A DNA stretch of 64,000 nt from Anaerolineae bacterium (GTDB lineage: Bacteria; Chloroflexota; Anaerolineae; Anaerolineales; UBA4823), in NCBI GenBank assembly GCA_003327455.1, contig QOQU01000005.1, positions 248,001 to 312,000 of the forward strand, given 5' to 3'. This document shows positions 34,009 through 43,830 of the stretch, piece by piece; the stretch's first letter is position 1; each line of letters begins with the position of its first letter. The position numbers and the translations under genes are program-made. The notes beneath the pieces are model-generated. The model did no database searches and was not told where the DNA came from. It was given only the letters and a program-made list of their open reading frames with translations.

Positions 34009-35190
34009 CTACGGAATCCCGCTCAGGATAGTCTCAGAACCTCCTCCTTCTAAGGACACCGGGATATAAGATACATCGGTAGTCTTAAGGGACAAAATCA
34101 TGGCAGCAAAAGCGTCTTTTACGCTATCCTGTCCGGCTGAACAGATATTGCTAAACCAATCCGGCAGCTGCACTTCTGGCTGGTTGAAGAAATGGCTTAC
34201 CCATTGGTCCAAGAACCCAAAGCCAGCCGCAAGCGGTAGATAGCGATCAAAAAGAACCGGGTTCAGAGGTTGCTTATCATCTTGCGCTACCTCTTTGAGA
34301 TATGTGGCGAAGGCATGCCATTGTGCGGCTTGGTGTCTGCCTTCATTCGTGAGCGTGGGAATGCTGAGCGAGAGGATTAATCCAACAAAACCTGCCAGGA
34401 GGAAACCGCCGCCACTGCCCAATAGAAGCGCTCCCGGGAAGTACCTCCATCCGATGCCAATCCCCATCGCAAAGAGAAGCAAGCCAATGGTCATGATTGT
34501 CCCCGATTGAAAGGCAAATTGTTCCCGTTTATCCATTCGCTCCGGGCTATGCCAGCCGCGCAGGATCAATTCTTCATCTAAAGCCTTTTGATAGGTTTTA
34601 GAGTAGACCAGTTTGGCAACCCGTGACAATGGGACGCGGTCTGTTTTATGGAATTGAAACAGTGCATCGATAAAAGCTTCTTCGTGATGCTGAAGGGTTT
34701 CTTTTATAGGCTGGCGGACGATCTCGAACACTCGTTGACCCCACTGGCGATCTTTTTCTTCAATGCGCAGGAAACCCCGTTGGGTAAGGTCGAAAAGTGT
34801 TGCCAGGGCAGCGTTAGAAGAACCGCATAAGTGGGCAGCCAGGCCAGGCGAGAGGGCTTGAGGAGGTAGGGTAGATGTTTTCAACGCCTGGGCCGCGCCG
34901 TCCACTTGCCTTTGATAGAAAAGGCGTTTTCGAAGGAGAAAAGTGATCGTTAACAGGCTGCTGATTGCCGCAGCTATTCCTCCTTGCAAACGCGCCGAGT
35001 CGGCTGAGATTTCGGTCTTCGAACTGGTCTGTTGCCCTTGGAGCGCTGGCTGGAATGGATTTGTCTCTAAGTAGTCATGAAAGCGCACATCCGGCAGGCT
35101 TTTTGCCGTTGCGAGGCCTGGGAAGATCAGCAGCATCAGGAAGGCAAGCAGAGTAAGGATTAAGGGAGTTGATAGAACTTTCCTTAGCAT
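34009..35190 (-). CDS. DUF2207-like membrane protein
   Basis: 393 residues. Signal or TM segment at 8-30; a second TM at about 73-90; then a cytosolic winged-helix-like segment (LAAHLCGSSNAALATLFDLTQRGFLRI) and two further TMs near 230-275. The C-terminal stretch matches the DUF2207 pattern of a folded domain ending before a Gly/Ser-rich tail (here VSLEGGGSETILSGIP). It lacks the large extracellular N-terminal domain of full DUF2207 proteins, so it is a shortened version. Function unknown. Confidence 0.7.
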   Translation of the reverse strand: MLRKVLSTPLILTLLAFLMLLIFPGLATAKSLPDVRFHDYLETNPFQPALQGQQTSSKTEISADSARLQGGIAAAISSLLTITFLLRKRLFYQRQVDGAAQALKTSTLPPQALSPGLAAHLCGSSNAALATLFDLTQRGFLRIEEKDRQWGQRVFEIVRQPIKETLQHHEEAFIDALFQFHKTDRVPLSRVAKLVYSKTYQKALDEELILRGWHSPERMDKREQFAFQSGTIMTIGLLLFAMGIGIGWRYFPGALLLGSGGGFLLAGFVGLILSLSIPTLTNEGRHQAAQWHAFATYLKEVAQDDKQPLNPVLFDRYLPLAAGFGFLDQWVSHFFNQPEVQLPDWFSNICSAGQDSVKDAFAAMILSLKTTDVSYIPVSLEGGGSETILSGIP

Positions 35191-35443
35191 TTCTTCTCGT
35201 TACGGAATCTTGAGGATTTTCTTTGATTTTACAAAACTCATGCTAACAGGTGATTAACGCCAGAGTTAACGTTCCTTAAGACTACGATATGAGGCGCTGG
35301 ATCGCCTTTGTCGCGGATTTAATTGCATTTTTTGAGGGATGGGCGTGTAGATGAAATGTTAGAGTCAGGCTTTGGGGGTATTGGAATTGTGCTCGGTGTG
35401 GGCATAGACCCTGCCCGGAGCATTTGGCTGAGGTCTTCCTCCC

Positions 35444-37063
35444 TTAGCGGGCAACTTTTTCGACGTACGGAATGGCGCTTTTGCAGGGTTCAGTGAAATA
35501 TTGGGTGATATTTTCCCAGCTTAAGGGGAGACCGTTATTAACGGTTTGGTGAACGGCATAGGACAGACAGCCTGGTCCGACGTGGTAATTTGCCGCTGTC
35601 ATACGCCATAAATCTTCATAGTTGCTTACCCGCCCTGGCATTTCACCGGTGGCATTATATACAATCTGGGCTACCTGATCGCAATTTGCCCGTACGGTTT
35701 TGGCGAAGAGAGGGATACTGAAAAAGGTGTTCGTCAGGTCAATACCGGCCGGACATTCGGGGCAATCAGCTTTGGCTTGTACCGCCAGGGCGCCGCGCAA
35801 CATGGCTTGTTGTTCCTGACTCAGGTGAAGGTAACCTCGATCACAGGTATCTTGGGCGAGGATCAGCGGGCAAAATTGATTGTAGAATTGGTCGTTCCAT
35901 AGCAAGAGTGTCTCTGCGCCAAGGTCGGTAATCTGTCCCAAACCAAACTCGAAGGGCGCTTTGAAGATGCCAGGCCAAAACTGACTTTCCTGAGCAAAGA
36001 TGTTTTTCAGGAATTGAGCAGGTACGCCATTTTCATTTGCCGCCTCAAGGATTTTGGCGTCAAATTGATTCTGCCAGGCTTGCAGGTAGGGGCGTGCCAG
36101 CTCCAGGCCGCAGACATCGGCATAGCCATTGGGGAGGATTCCACCCGTCGGGCAGGCTGAGGCATCGACGACGCCCTGGCTGATCAATCGTCCAGCCAGG
36201 TAATAATAGGGTTCGTCCGAGGATAGAAGATCGGTACTGCTGGCTGAACTAAGCCACAATGGCGGGCCTCCCACGGGTTGAAAAGCCTGCCAGGTCTCTG
36301 CGCAACTTGCCATAGGGCTGCCCAACCACTGGCTACTTAAGACATCCACATACCAGCCACTATCGCTGGGTGTCTGGCGTACGCCGGTTTCAACCACACG
36401 GACAAAGGCTTTATATTTCGGGCTGGTATCCCCGAAACTGGAGACCGCCCAAAACTGCACCTCGACACCTTCGAGAGGAGTTGGCTTCAAGGGCAGAGAG
36501 CAACTCGGCCCTTCACAATAAAACGGTTGATCGGCGTAGATCCCTTCGATAGCAATGATGCGTTCATTCGGTAACGGTTCCTGACCACTAATCAATAGAT
36601 TAGGCAAGGTCGGACAGTGGTTTTCAGGAAAGGTTGGTTGACAGCCCTCTAAACTGATCGTCGCCCCCGCGAGCGGTAATTCGATTACCAGTTCCTTTTG
36701 AGTGGGTTTGTTGGAGATGAAATGTAGATAAAGCCCTTTGCAGCCAAATGTGTCATAGCTGCCTAACAAAGCCGGCTCACAGGGAGGAGTGGATTGCCAG
36801 GCTTGATAGACATCCAGACTGCACTGGGCAGCAACTTCTTCTGGTTTCGGAAGTCCCTCGTGATCGATATAAATTCGACAGACAACAGAACTATCTAACC
36901 ATTTTAAAAGCCACCATTCATATTCTGTATAGGCGATTTGGATAGTTGTCTGCCTGACAAGCGGAGCGTCTTCACCGATTGCCGGGGCTGGGCTCTGAAG
37001 CAAGCCAAGCCATAAGCCGATGCCCAGTACCAAACCAATAAGAACGCTCGCCGCTCGTTTCAT
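35444..37063 (-). CDS. Exported protein with C-terminal lysozyme-like (SLT) domain
   Basis: 539 residues from the ATG at 37063. An in-frame TTG at 37105 would lie within the promoter. The signal peptide (RAASVLIGLVLGIGLWLGLL) is followed by a 300-residue region rich in paired Cys, probably disulphide-bonded. A C-terminal part resembles soluble lytic transglycosylases: FAQESQFWPG with candidate catalytic Glu359, then a GLGQIT motif. It would cut peptidoglycan glycan strands, but several motif residues differ from standard SLT, so activity is uncertain. It is divergent from polA. Confidence 0.68.
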   Translation of the reverse strand: MKRAASVLIGLVLGIGLWLGLLQSPAPAIGEDAPLVRQTTIQIAYTEYEWWLLKWLDSSVVCRIYIDHEGLPKPEEVAAQCSLDVYQAWQSTPPCEPALLGSYDTFGCKGLYLHFISNKPTQKELVIELPLAGATISLEGCQPTFPENHCPTLPNLLISGQEPLPNERIIAIEGIYADQPFYCEGPSCSLPLKPTPLEGVEVQFWAVSSFGDTSPKYKAFVRVVETGVRQTPSDSGWYVDVLSSQWLGSPMASCAETWQAFQPVGGPPLWLSSASSTDLLSSDEPYYYLAGRLISQGVVDASACPTGGILPNGYADVCGLELARPYLQAWQNQFDAKILEAANENGVPAQFLKNIFAQESQFWPGIFKAPFEFGLGQITDLGAETLLLWNDQFYNQFCPLILAQDTCDRGYLHLSQEQQAMLRGALAVQAKADCPECPAGIDLTNTFFSIPLFAKTVRANCDQVAQIVYNATGEMPGRVSNYEDLWRMTAANYHVGPGCLSYAVHQTVNNGLPLSWENITQYFTEPCKSAIPYVEKVAR

Positions 37064-37073
37064 CCTCTTAGAT

Positions 37074-37102
37074 ACGATAACATGTAAAGTACCGATTGTC
37101 AA
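37074..37102 (-). promoter_or_regulatory. Promoter of the SLT-like gene (near-leaderless)
   Basis: Minus strand TTGACA (37097-37102), 17 bases, TATCGT (37074-37079). The start would be about 4 bases before the ATG. Confidence 0.55.
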
Positions 37103-37137
37103 CAAAATGGACGCAGGATTTTCAATGAAAATTGCTA

Positions 37138-37165
37138 TTGGAGGCGGAAATAACTAATTTATAAT
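37138..37165 (+). promoter_or_regulatory. Promoter of polA
   Basis: TTGGAG (37138-37143), 16-base spacer, TATAAT (37160-37165), followed by a leader of about 170 bases. Confidence 0.5.
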
Positions 37166-37283
37166 TCAGGCAGCCATATCTGTGTGCATGGCGATTCAAC
37201 CACTGCCACAGAGAAAAGTCTGTCAAGGTAATGATTGCAGGCAAAGCAGTTAGCGGGTTCTCCGAAAGAAAAAAGATGGAATA

Positions 37284-37331
37284 TCCTGAGTAGATCAGGA
37301 GAGATCCAGGAAATCAACCATGGCGGTGGTT
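37284..37331 (+). promoter_or_regulatory. Structured polA leader
   Basis: Two small hairpins, TCCTGA/TCAGGA (37284-37300) and AACCA/TGGTT (37316-37331), lie just before the ribosome site AAGGAGAGG. They do not match any riboswitch I know and may only tune initiation. Confidence 0.3.
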
Positions 37332-37344
37332 CTCAAAGGAGAGG

Positions 37345-40155
37345 ATGATGCCCCCAGTTCTTTACTTGATTGATGGTCATGCATTGGCCTATCGGGCTTA
37401 TTTTGCCTTAACCCGCGGCAATCCTGAAGGATTCCGCACGAAAAGTGGTGAACCAACTGCCGGAACCTTCGGCTTCGTCAGTGTGTTATTACGCTTGCTG
37501 GAAAGCGAGAAGCCAGAATACTTGGCGGTTGCCTTTGACACCGGACGTACCTTTCGAGATGAGATCTACGCCGAATATAAAGCCACTCGGGCAAAAATGC
37601 CTGACGATCTCAGCCCTCAGATCGACCGCATTCGGCAAATATTGGATGCTCTGCACATCCCCCGCCTTGAGGTGGAAGGCTATGAAGCGGATGATGTTTT
37701 AGGAAGCATTGCCAGACAGGCTGTCGAGGAAGGCTACGCAGTGAAGATTATTACCGGAGATCGCGACCTGCTTCAGTTAGTTGATGAGCGGATCGTGGTG
37801 AATTTGCCCGGTAAAACCCTCGCAGAGGCAGAGAATTATTTTCCGGAAAATGTCATCTCTTATTTAGGGATTGCTCCTCACCAGATTGTTGATTATAAAG
37901 CTCTGGTTGGGGATAAATCGGATAATATCCCCGGTGTACGCGGCATCGGTGAGAAGACAGCCATTTCACTGCTACAAAAATACGCCAGCCTGGATGAGAT
38001 CTATGCCCATTTGGCTGAAATTCCGGAGACCATTCGCAAGAAGTTGATCGCCGATCAAGAGATGGCTTACCTGAGCCGTAAACTGGCGACGATTGTCACC
38101 GACTTAAACATTCCCTTTCAACCTGAGCAGGCTCGCCTGGGGCAGTTTAATATCGAGCAGGTTGAAGAAATCTTCCGCCAACTGGAGTTTCGAACGCTGA
38201 TGAACCGCTTTCGGGAGGTAGCCGGGTTGTATGGCTTTAAGCTGCCAGGAAACCGCACAAATGGGGCTCAGCTTTCCCTTTTCCCGGTGGTTCAACCTGC
38301 CGAAGTTGCAATTGAGGTCTCTGCCTCTGTGTTGCCGTATGAGATTATTGAGAGCGAGTCCGCTCTGCAAGCGTTGATCGAGCAACTGGAGCGGGCCTCG
38401 GTTGTTGCTCTGGATACTGAAACGACCGCAACCGATGCCATGCGAGCCGATCTGGTCGGTGTGTCCCTGGCAATGGATGGAGAGAAAGGCTATTATATCC
38501 CCCTGGGACATCATAACCATTCCGAGAAACAGTTGCCGCTGGAGCGAGTTTTAGAAGCTCTCCGAAAACCGTTGACCGATCCAAAGGTGCAAAAAATCGG
38601 ACATAATCTTAAATACGATTTTATCCTTCTTGCCCGGCATGGATTACGCGTTCAGCCACTCACGTTTGATAGCATGATCGCTGAATGGTTGTGCGACCCG
38701 AACTCTCATAATTTGGGTCTTAAAAACCTTGCCTGGGTGCGCTTGAACTGGCAAATGACGACCATCGAAGAACTGATCGGCAAGGGTAAGAAGCAACTCA
38801 GCATGGCGGACGTGCCAGTTGAACAGGTTGCGCCGTACGCAGCTGCCGATGCGGCAGTGGTCTTTCGCTTGCAACCTGTTTTATTAAAGGAACTGGAAGA
38901 GAAAGCAGCCCGCAGGCTCCTGGAAGAATTGGAGATGCCTCTGGTCACGGTGTTGGCTGATATGGAGATGATGGGTATCTGTCTGGATGTCCAACGCTTA
39001 CGCGAACTCTCCCAGGAGTTGGAAGAGCGCATGAAGGGCATTGAGGCGCAGATATATGCGGCGGCCGGGATCACATTTAACTTGAATTCGCCACCTCAAT
39101 TATCAGATGTCTTGTTCAACCGTTTGCGCATTGTTCCACCGAATCGCAATCAGCGCACAGCAACCGGCTTTTATTCCACTCGCGCTGGAGTCCTGGAAGA
39201 ATTAAAAGGCAAACATCCAGTGGTGGATTGGATCCTGGAGTATCGAGAACTTGCCAAATTGAAGTCGACCTACCTGGATGCATTACCTCAGCAAGTGAAT
39301 CCCATGACCGGACGCGTACACACATCCTTCAATCAGACTGGTTCAGTGACCGGACGTCTGGCTTCCTCCGAGCCGAACCTGCAAAATATCCCGGTGCGGA
39401 GCGAGACCGGGCGGCAGGTGCGCCAGGCATTTGTGGCTGCTCCCGGCTGTGTTTTGGTCTCGGCCGATTATTCTCAAGTTGAACTGCGCATTGTAGCGCA
39501 TATTGCTCAAGACGAGGCGATGTTAGCGGCTTTTCGTGCTGATCAGGATATTCACGCGGCCACTGCCGCAGCCATTTACAATGTACCGATTGAAGCAGTG
39601 ACGAAAGAACAGCGCCGGCATGCAAAAGCGATCAATTTCGGTTTGATCTACGGTATGAGCCCCTTTGGATTGACGCGCACGACTGACTTGACCCTGGCAG
39701 AAGCGGAAAACTTTGTCGAAGCTTATTTTCGCCAGTTTCCAGGTGTTAAAGCCTATCTGGATCGGGCGCGTTTACAGGCTGCCCAACAAGGCTATGTGGA
39801 GACCTTGCTGGGTAGAAGGCGATACTTTCCCACTTTAAAGACCGAGAAGAATCCCGCCATTCGCAACCGCGAGGAAAGGGAGGCGATCAATGCCCCTATC
39901 CAGGGTACGGCTGCGGATATTATGAAACTGGCGATGATTCGTGTCCCGCGCGCTCTGAATCAGCAGGGCTTAGCGGCACGGTTGATCTTGCAGGTCCATG
40001 ATGAGTTGTTGCTCGAATGCCCCGAAAACGAGGCGCTCGAAACAGCTCGAGTGGTCAAAGAAGTAATGGAATCCGCTTATCCGCTCTGTATTCCCCTCAA
40101 AACCGAGACCCGCTACGGGAAGAATTGGGACGCTTTACAACCCTTTGAGATATAA
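37345..40155 (+). CDS. polA: DNA polymerase I
   Basis: 936 residues with all three domains. 5'-3' exonuclease, 1-320 (YLIDGHALAYRAYFA, EADDVLG, GDKSDNIPGV). 3'-5' exonuclease, about 345-530, with catalytic residues kept: Asp357/Glu359 of DTET, NLKYD, and YAAAD. Polymerase, 560-936, with DYSQVELR, the O-helix RRHAKAINFGLIYG and VHDELL. It fills repair and Okazaki gaps. The proofreading domain looks active, unlike Taq PolI. The TPR gene follows after 18 bases. Confidence 0.97.
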   Translation: MMPPVLYLIDGHALAYRAYFALTRGNPEGFRTKSGEPTAGTFGFVSVLLRLLESEKPEYLAVAFDTGRTFRDEIYAEYKATRAKMPDDLSPQIDRIRQILDALHIPRLEVEGYEADDVLGSIARQAVEEGYAVKIITGDRDLLQLVDERIVVNLPGKTLAEAENYFPENVISYLGIAPHQIVDYKALVGDKSDNIPGVRGIGEKTAISLLQKYASLDEIYAHLAEIPETIRKKLIADQEMAYLSRKLATIVTDLNIPFQPEQARLGQFNIEQVEEIFRQLEFRTLMNRFREVAGLYGFKLPGNRTNGAQLSLFPVVQPAEVAIEVSASVLPYEIIESESALQALIEQLERASVVALDTETTATDAMRADLVGVSLAMDGEKGYYIPLGHHNHSEKQLPLERVLEALRKPLTDPKVQKIGHNLKYDFILLARHGLRVQPLTFDSMIAEWLCDPNSHNLGLKNLAWVRLNWQMTTIEELIGKGKKQLSMADVPVEQVAPYAAADAAVVFRLQPVLLKELEEKAARRLLEELEMPLVTVLADMEMMGICLDVQRLRELSQELEERMKGIEAQIYAAAGITFNLNSPPQLSDVLFNRLRIVPPNRNQRTATGFYSTRAGVLEELKGKHPVVDWILEYRELAKLKSTYLDALPQQVNPMTGRVHTSFNQTGSVTGRLASSEPNLQNIPVRSETGRQVRQAFVAAPGCVLVSADYSQVELRIVAHIAQDEAMLAAFRADQDIHAATAAAIYNVPIEAVTKEQRRHAKAINFGLIYGMSPFGLTRTTDLTLAEAENFVEAYFRQFPGVKAYLDRARLQAAQQGYVETLLGRRRYFPTLKTEKNPAIRNREEREAINAPIQGTAADIMKLAMIRVPRALNQQGLAARLILQVHDELLLECPENEALETARVVKEVMESAYPLCIPLKTETRYGKNWDALQPFEI

Positions 40156-40173
40156 TACGAAAACGGAGAGAGC

Positions 40174-42333
40174 ATGACGGATAGCGAAGAGCGTTTCCAA
40201 AAAATCCTCGATCAAGCCCATTCGTCAGCCTGGGAGGAAGAATGGGATCAGGCAATTTCCCTTTATCAAAGAGCGACCCAACTTGATCCAAAACAAGCCA
40301 GCGCCTGGCTGGGATTGGGGTATGCCCAACTTCAACTGGGGAATCTGCAGGAGGCTTTTCGGGCTTATCAACAAGCCTCCCAACTTCAACCACAAGATCC
40401 TATTCCGTTAGAAAAATTGGCTCAGATAGCAGCCCAAATGGGATATGCCGATCAGGCAGCTCGCTTTGCCTTTCTGGCAGCCGAAATTTTCTTGAAGAAC
40501 CGCGAGGTGCAAAAGGCGTTGGATAACTTTAGCTTTGTCACCCGCTGCAAGCCGGACGAGATCAAAGCCCGTTTGTACCTTGCCAAACTGTATGAAAAAG
40601 GGGGACAGGTGAACCAGGCTGTTCAGGAATACTTGATTTTAGCTGCGGTCTATCAAAGGGAAAATCAAGCTGAGCAGGCATTGCAACTCTTATCGAACCT
40701 TCAGCAAACTTATCCAACCCGGAAAGAGATCAGGGAGGCAATCCAGAAGGTACAACAAGGTCAGTTTCTACCGCTCCCTCAATCAGAGCGCCCGTCTAGC
40801 AGTGAACGATTAAGCCGCAAGGCATCTCTGAGCAGGCGGGAAACTGCTCTGGAAAACGGTCTTGATCCGATCAGCGAAGCGCATCAGAATGCCATCCGCG
40901 AACTGGCATCGTTGATCTTTGAAATTGAGGAGCAAAATTCCAGTCAGGATGGAAAAAGTCGCTCCACCTGGATGGGTGGGGGGAAAGGGTTGTTTGCCAA
41001 ACAAAGTGACCCGACGAAGGTCATCAAGCATCTTGGAGCTTTTTTGACCGCGATCAAGGAGGAATCTGGGGAGCAAGCCGTTGATGAGCTGGAGAAGGCG
41101 ATTGAGGCGGGTTTGAGTCATCCGAGCGCAGATTTTGAGATAGGCTACCATCGCTATCGGAAGGATGAAAGCGCCATCAAAGCCTTGCAGCGGGCGATAA
41201 AATCCCCTCCTTATACCCTGGCGGCACACCTGTTAATCGGCGCTGCGTATAGCCAGGCAGGACGGAAACGGGAGGCTGCGCGGGCATTTCTCAATGCTTT
41301 GCGTCTTGCCGATGCACGCACCCTAAAAGCAGCGCAAGCCGCCAAAGTCGATCGATTATATGAGCCAATCCAAGAGGCAATCTTGTCTCAAAACGAGGAT
41401 GAAGCCTTTGATAAAGTGATAGACGGGGTGCAGGGTTTACTGTTGAGGAAGGACTGGCGTTCCCAGATTGAAGCTACGCGGCGTCATTTAAATCCTCAGG
41501 AAGAAGGATCGAAGGAAGAAATTCGTCCTCTGGGAGAAATCTTTACCCAATCGGGTGGCTATCAATTGATTGGGGCGATGGCTTCTATTCAAGCGCTTGC
41601 CAGCTCCGGACATCTCCGTTCGGCAATGGAAGAAGCCTACTATGCTTATGATCTGATGCCGACCTATTTGCCATTACACCTCACCATGGGCGAGCTGCTG
41701 ATCCAGATGGGTTTAACCGAAGAAGCCTTTATGAAATTTTTCTCTGTAGCCCGGTCGTATGAAACGCGTGGAGAAATCGATCAAGCCATTCGCTATTACC
41801 GTCAGGCTACGGATATTTCTCCGCTAAATACGACTGCCCGACAAAAATTGATCCATTTATTGATCGAAAATCGTCGTCTCGAAGAGGCAATTCAAGAATT
41901 TATCCATTTAGGTGAGGTCTATTACAATCTGGCAGATATCCGCCATGCGCGCGAGACTTACTTACAGGCTTATCAACTAGCCCAGGATGCCGGTTTGGAA
42001 AAACGTTGGTCGGTGATGCTCCTGCACTTGATCGGAGATCTGGATCGACAAAATCTTGAATGGCGTCAGGCGCTGGCAGTCTATGAGCAACTGCGTCAAA
42101 TTGACGGCGATGACGAACAGGCAAGACTGCAACTGGTTGATTTGAATTTACGTCTCCAACGCGAGCCGCAAGCAATTGTTGAATTGGACGCCTATTTAGA
42201 GCACTTGATGCGAAAAGGCCAACCGCAACGTGCACAGCAGTTTCTGAACCAACTGCTGGTTGATTATCCCGATTGGTCGGTATTAAAGCGTCGCTTAGAA
42301 AATCTAAACGCACCGCCGCGGCATATCCGCTAG
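40174..42333 (+). CDS. TPR-repeat protein
   Basis: 719 residues, cytosolic, no signal peptide. An N-terminal TPR block (about 8-190) begins with a textbook repeat (AWLGLGYAQLQLGNLQEAFRAY). A charged linker with Ser/Arg-rich sequence follows (200-265). More irregular helical repeats run to 450, and a second TPR block occupies 470-715. It acts as a protein-binding scaffold; the partner is unknown. The GGAG site and close spacing suggest coexpression with polA. It ends 4 bases from a convergent gene, with no terminator visible. Confidence 0.85.
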   Translation: MTDSEERFQKILDQAHSSAWEEEWDQAISLYQRATQLDPKQASAWLGLGYAQLQLGNLQEAFRAYQQASQLQPQDPIPLEKLAQIAAQMGYADQAARFAFLAAEIFLKNREVQKALDNFSFVTRCKPDEIKARLYLAKLYEKGGQVNQAVQEYLILAAVYQRENQAEQALQLLSNLQQTYPTRKEIREAIQKVQQGQFLPLPQSERPSSSERLSRKASLSRRETALENGLDPISEAHQNAIRELASLIFEIEEQNSSQDGKSRSTWMGGGKGLFAKQSDPTKVIKHLGAFLTAIKEESGEQAVDELEKAIEAGLSHPSADFEIGYHRYRKDESAIKALQRAIKSPPYTLAAHLLIGAAYSQAGRKREAARAFLNALRLADARTLKAAQAAKVDRLYEPIQEAILSQNEDEAFDKVIDGVQGLLLRKDWRSQIEATRRHLNPQEEGSKEEIRPLGEIFTQSGGYQLIGAMASIQALASSGHLRSAMEEAYYAYDLMPTYLPLHLTMGELLIQMGLTEEAFMKFFSVARSYETRGEIDQAIRYYRQATDISPLNTTARQKLIHLLIENRRLEEAIQEFIHLGEVYYNLADIRHARETYLQAYQLAQDAGLEKRWSVMLLHLIGDLDRQNLEWRQALAVYEQLRQIDGDDEQARLQLVDLNLRLQREPQAIVELDAYLEHLMRKGQPQRAQQFLNQLLVDYPDWSVLKRRLENLNAPPRHIR

Positions 42334-42337
42334 GGTT

Positions 42338-43321
42338 TTATTTCCAAATGCGGAAGGATGTCTCGCTGGTTGCTTGAAGATCGCCGTATTGCGCCTGGAC
42401 TTTAAGGATTGCCAGGCCAGGCTGAGGGGATTGATAAGGAAAGTCGAAGCTTGCCATGCCATTTGCATCAGAGGGTTTGGGAGGAGGAGGATAAACTTCT
42501 GATCCATCGGGGAGAACGATATTCAAGCTAATCAGAGCATCGGCGACCGGACGTTCACTCTGGTCCTGACAAAGGACATAGATGGATTGGATTCCACTGG
42601 GGGGTACAACTGCGTTTTGGGAAAACGCCCGAATGCGCAGGGATTGCACGAGCTGTGGGGCATTATTATTGAAAAGGGAGGCTGCAAGTAAGCGCGCATC
42701 TTCTTGAATTAATGAAAAATAACGCCTGCCAAGTGGGGACACCCGGACAGCAGAAATGAAATTTCCCGAACCGGTCCACTCGATTTGCAATAACTGGAAG
42801 GTTTGCACAATCACGCCATCCTGGACAATTACGTCCGAGATGGGATAGCCAAAAATACGCACGCCACCGTTTTGCTCGAAAAAGTCCAGGAACTCATAGC
42901 AGACCGAAAAGCCCGTTTCCCGGAAATGCCGACAGCGTCCGAGCGGATAAGGGATGTTCAGCGAAGTTGCCTGTTGTTGATAAAGCATCATTTGACCGAG
43001 GGGCGTGACCCGTACGCGCAGTTCAGGGGGGTTTTCGGGGTAGAGTTCAAAACGAGCATTCTCAAAATACTGGACAATTCGTTGTGCTCTGTCCGAATAA
43101 AAAGGCTCGGTGATCGGCAAACCATAGATTTGCTCGGGATGTTGAGCCTGAAGGTACTTTTTCAGGAACTCACCGCTGACTGAATGGCCGGTTTCGGGGT
43201 AAAAGCGGGGATCAAAAGTTGGGGAAAGTTGTTCTGACGATTGGGGACGTTGAAAGATCAGGAAAAGCCCGCCCAGCAAAAGGCAAAGGAACATCGCCCC
43301 TACAAGAAATCTTTTTTTCAT
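42338..43321 (-). CDS. Exported LGFP-like repeat protein with C-terminal Ig-like domain
   Basis: 327 residues. An N-terminal membrane anchor (RFLVGAMFLCLLLGGLFLIF) is followed by two LGFP-like repeats. Each pairs a phrase like ETGHSVSGEFLKKYLQ with one like YGLPITEP and an LG(Q/R) end (about 45-215), a pattern seen in surface proteins of Chloroflexota. C-terminal domain 235-327 is beta-rich and ends in FRIWK. It is related to the proteins at 58748 and 60276. The promoter places the transcription start on the A of the ATG. Confidence 0.72.
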   Translation of the reverse strand: MKKRFLVGAMFLCLLLGGLFLIFQRPQSSEQLSPTFDPRFYPETGHSVSGEFLKKYLQAQHPEQIYGLPITEPFYSDRAQRIVQYFENARFELYPENPPELRVRVTPLGQMMLYQQQATSLNIPYPLGRCRHFRETGFSVCYEFLDFFEQNGGVRIFGYPISDVIVQDGVIVQTFQLLQIEWTGSGNFISAVRVSPLGRRYFSLIQEDARLLAASLFNNNAPQLVQSLRIRAFSQNAVVPPSGIQSIYVLCQDQSERPVADALISLNIVLPDGSEVYPPPPKPSDANGMASFDFPYQSPQPGLAILKVQAQYGDLQATSETSFRIWK

Positions 43322-43327
43322 ACGGTT

Positions 43328-43356
43328 ATTATATACAAAATCTTGTGAAAATGCAA
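43328..43356 (-). promoter_or_regulatory. Promoter of the LGFP-like gene (leaderless)
   Basis: Minus strand TTGCAT (43351-43356), 17 bases, TATAAT (43328-43333). The start would fall at about 43321, the start codon itself. Between 43357 and 43533 I see no gene. Confidence 0.65.
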
Positions 43357-43533
43357 GAGATTATGTTCAGCACCTTTCTATGGCTTTTTTCTAATAGTTA
43401 AAATTTATCTGTTACAAGGCGATATTTGAAGAGAGGTCAGACTGATTAAGTCTTGACAGAGTATAGCCTCAGAGCGATGATAAAATAAGCTTACATTCAT
43501 GTTCGTAATACGCCAGATGAACCACTCTTTAAA

Positions 43534-43830
43534 GTGTTGAGTCCTTTTGGTTTTCGCGTGCGCGTCACGAGATCGTACTGGCAATTAATCGTTACTACCA
43601 AACACCCTGTCATGACAGGACGCGTTGAAGAGGTGAAAGATGCCTTTGAAAATCCTGCCGAAATTCGAAGGAGTAAAAGAGACCCAACAGTATATCTGTT
43701 TTAAAAGGCAGAACGGGCGGGTAGATGGATCTGTGCTTTTTGTAAACGGCTGAATGGAGAAGGTTTCTTGATAACGACCTAGCCGACTGAATCGATCAAG
43801 GAAGGAGAGCTTGTATGGCGCAGGTCATAA
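43534..43830 (+). pseudogene. Toxin-like small protein gene broken by two nonsense codons
   Basis: One continuous frame encodes a family-like sequence (VLSPFGFRVRVTRSYWQLIV, EIRRSKRDPTVYLF, RWICAFCKRLNGEGFLIT, IKEGELVWRR) but is cut by TAA at 43702-43704 and TAG at 43780-43782, ending at TAA 43828-43830. Both stops fall where relatives appear to carry Tyr (YLFY, TAYPT-like), so single-base changes of TAY codons explain them. A normal start codon is also missing; GTG at 43534 has no ribosome site. As I recall, such proteins commonly precede DUF2283 genes in a toxin-antitoxin-like pair, as here. Confidence 0.65.

Noticed and set aside
35191-35443. Small gene starting near 35288 (MRRWIAFVADL...)
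   Set aside because: Only 21 codons, no ribosome site, no family resemblance; the gap appears empty.
37166-37344. Cyclic-di-GMP or other known riboswitch in the polA leader
   Set aside because: Some purine-rich stretches looked suggestive, but no conserved core could be matched; only two small hairpins are clear.
40810-41229. 139-codon frame antisense to the TPR gene
   Set aside because: Shadow frame; the TPR frame explains the sequence.
43702-43782. Stop codon reassignment as explanation of the TAA and TAG in the toxin-like gene
   Set aside because: TAA and TAG end many intact genes here, so a recoded genetic code is excluded; decay is simpler, though local readthrough stays untested.
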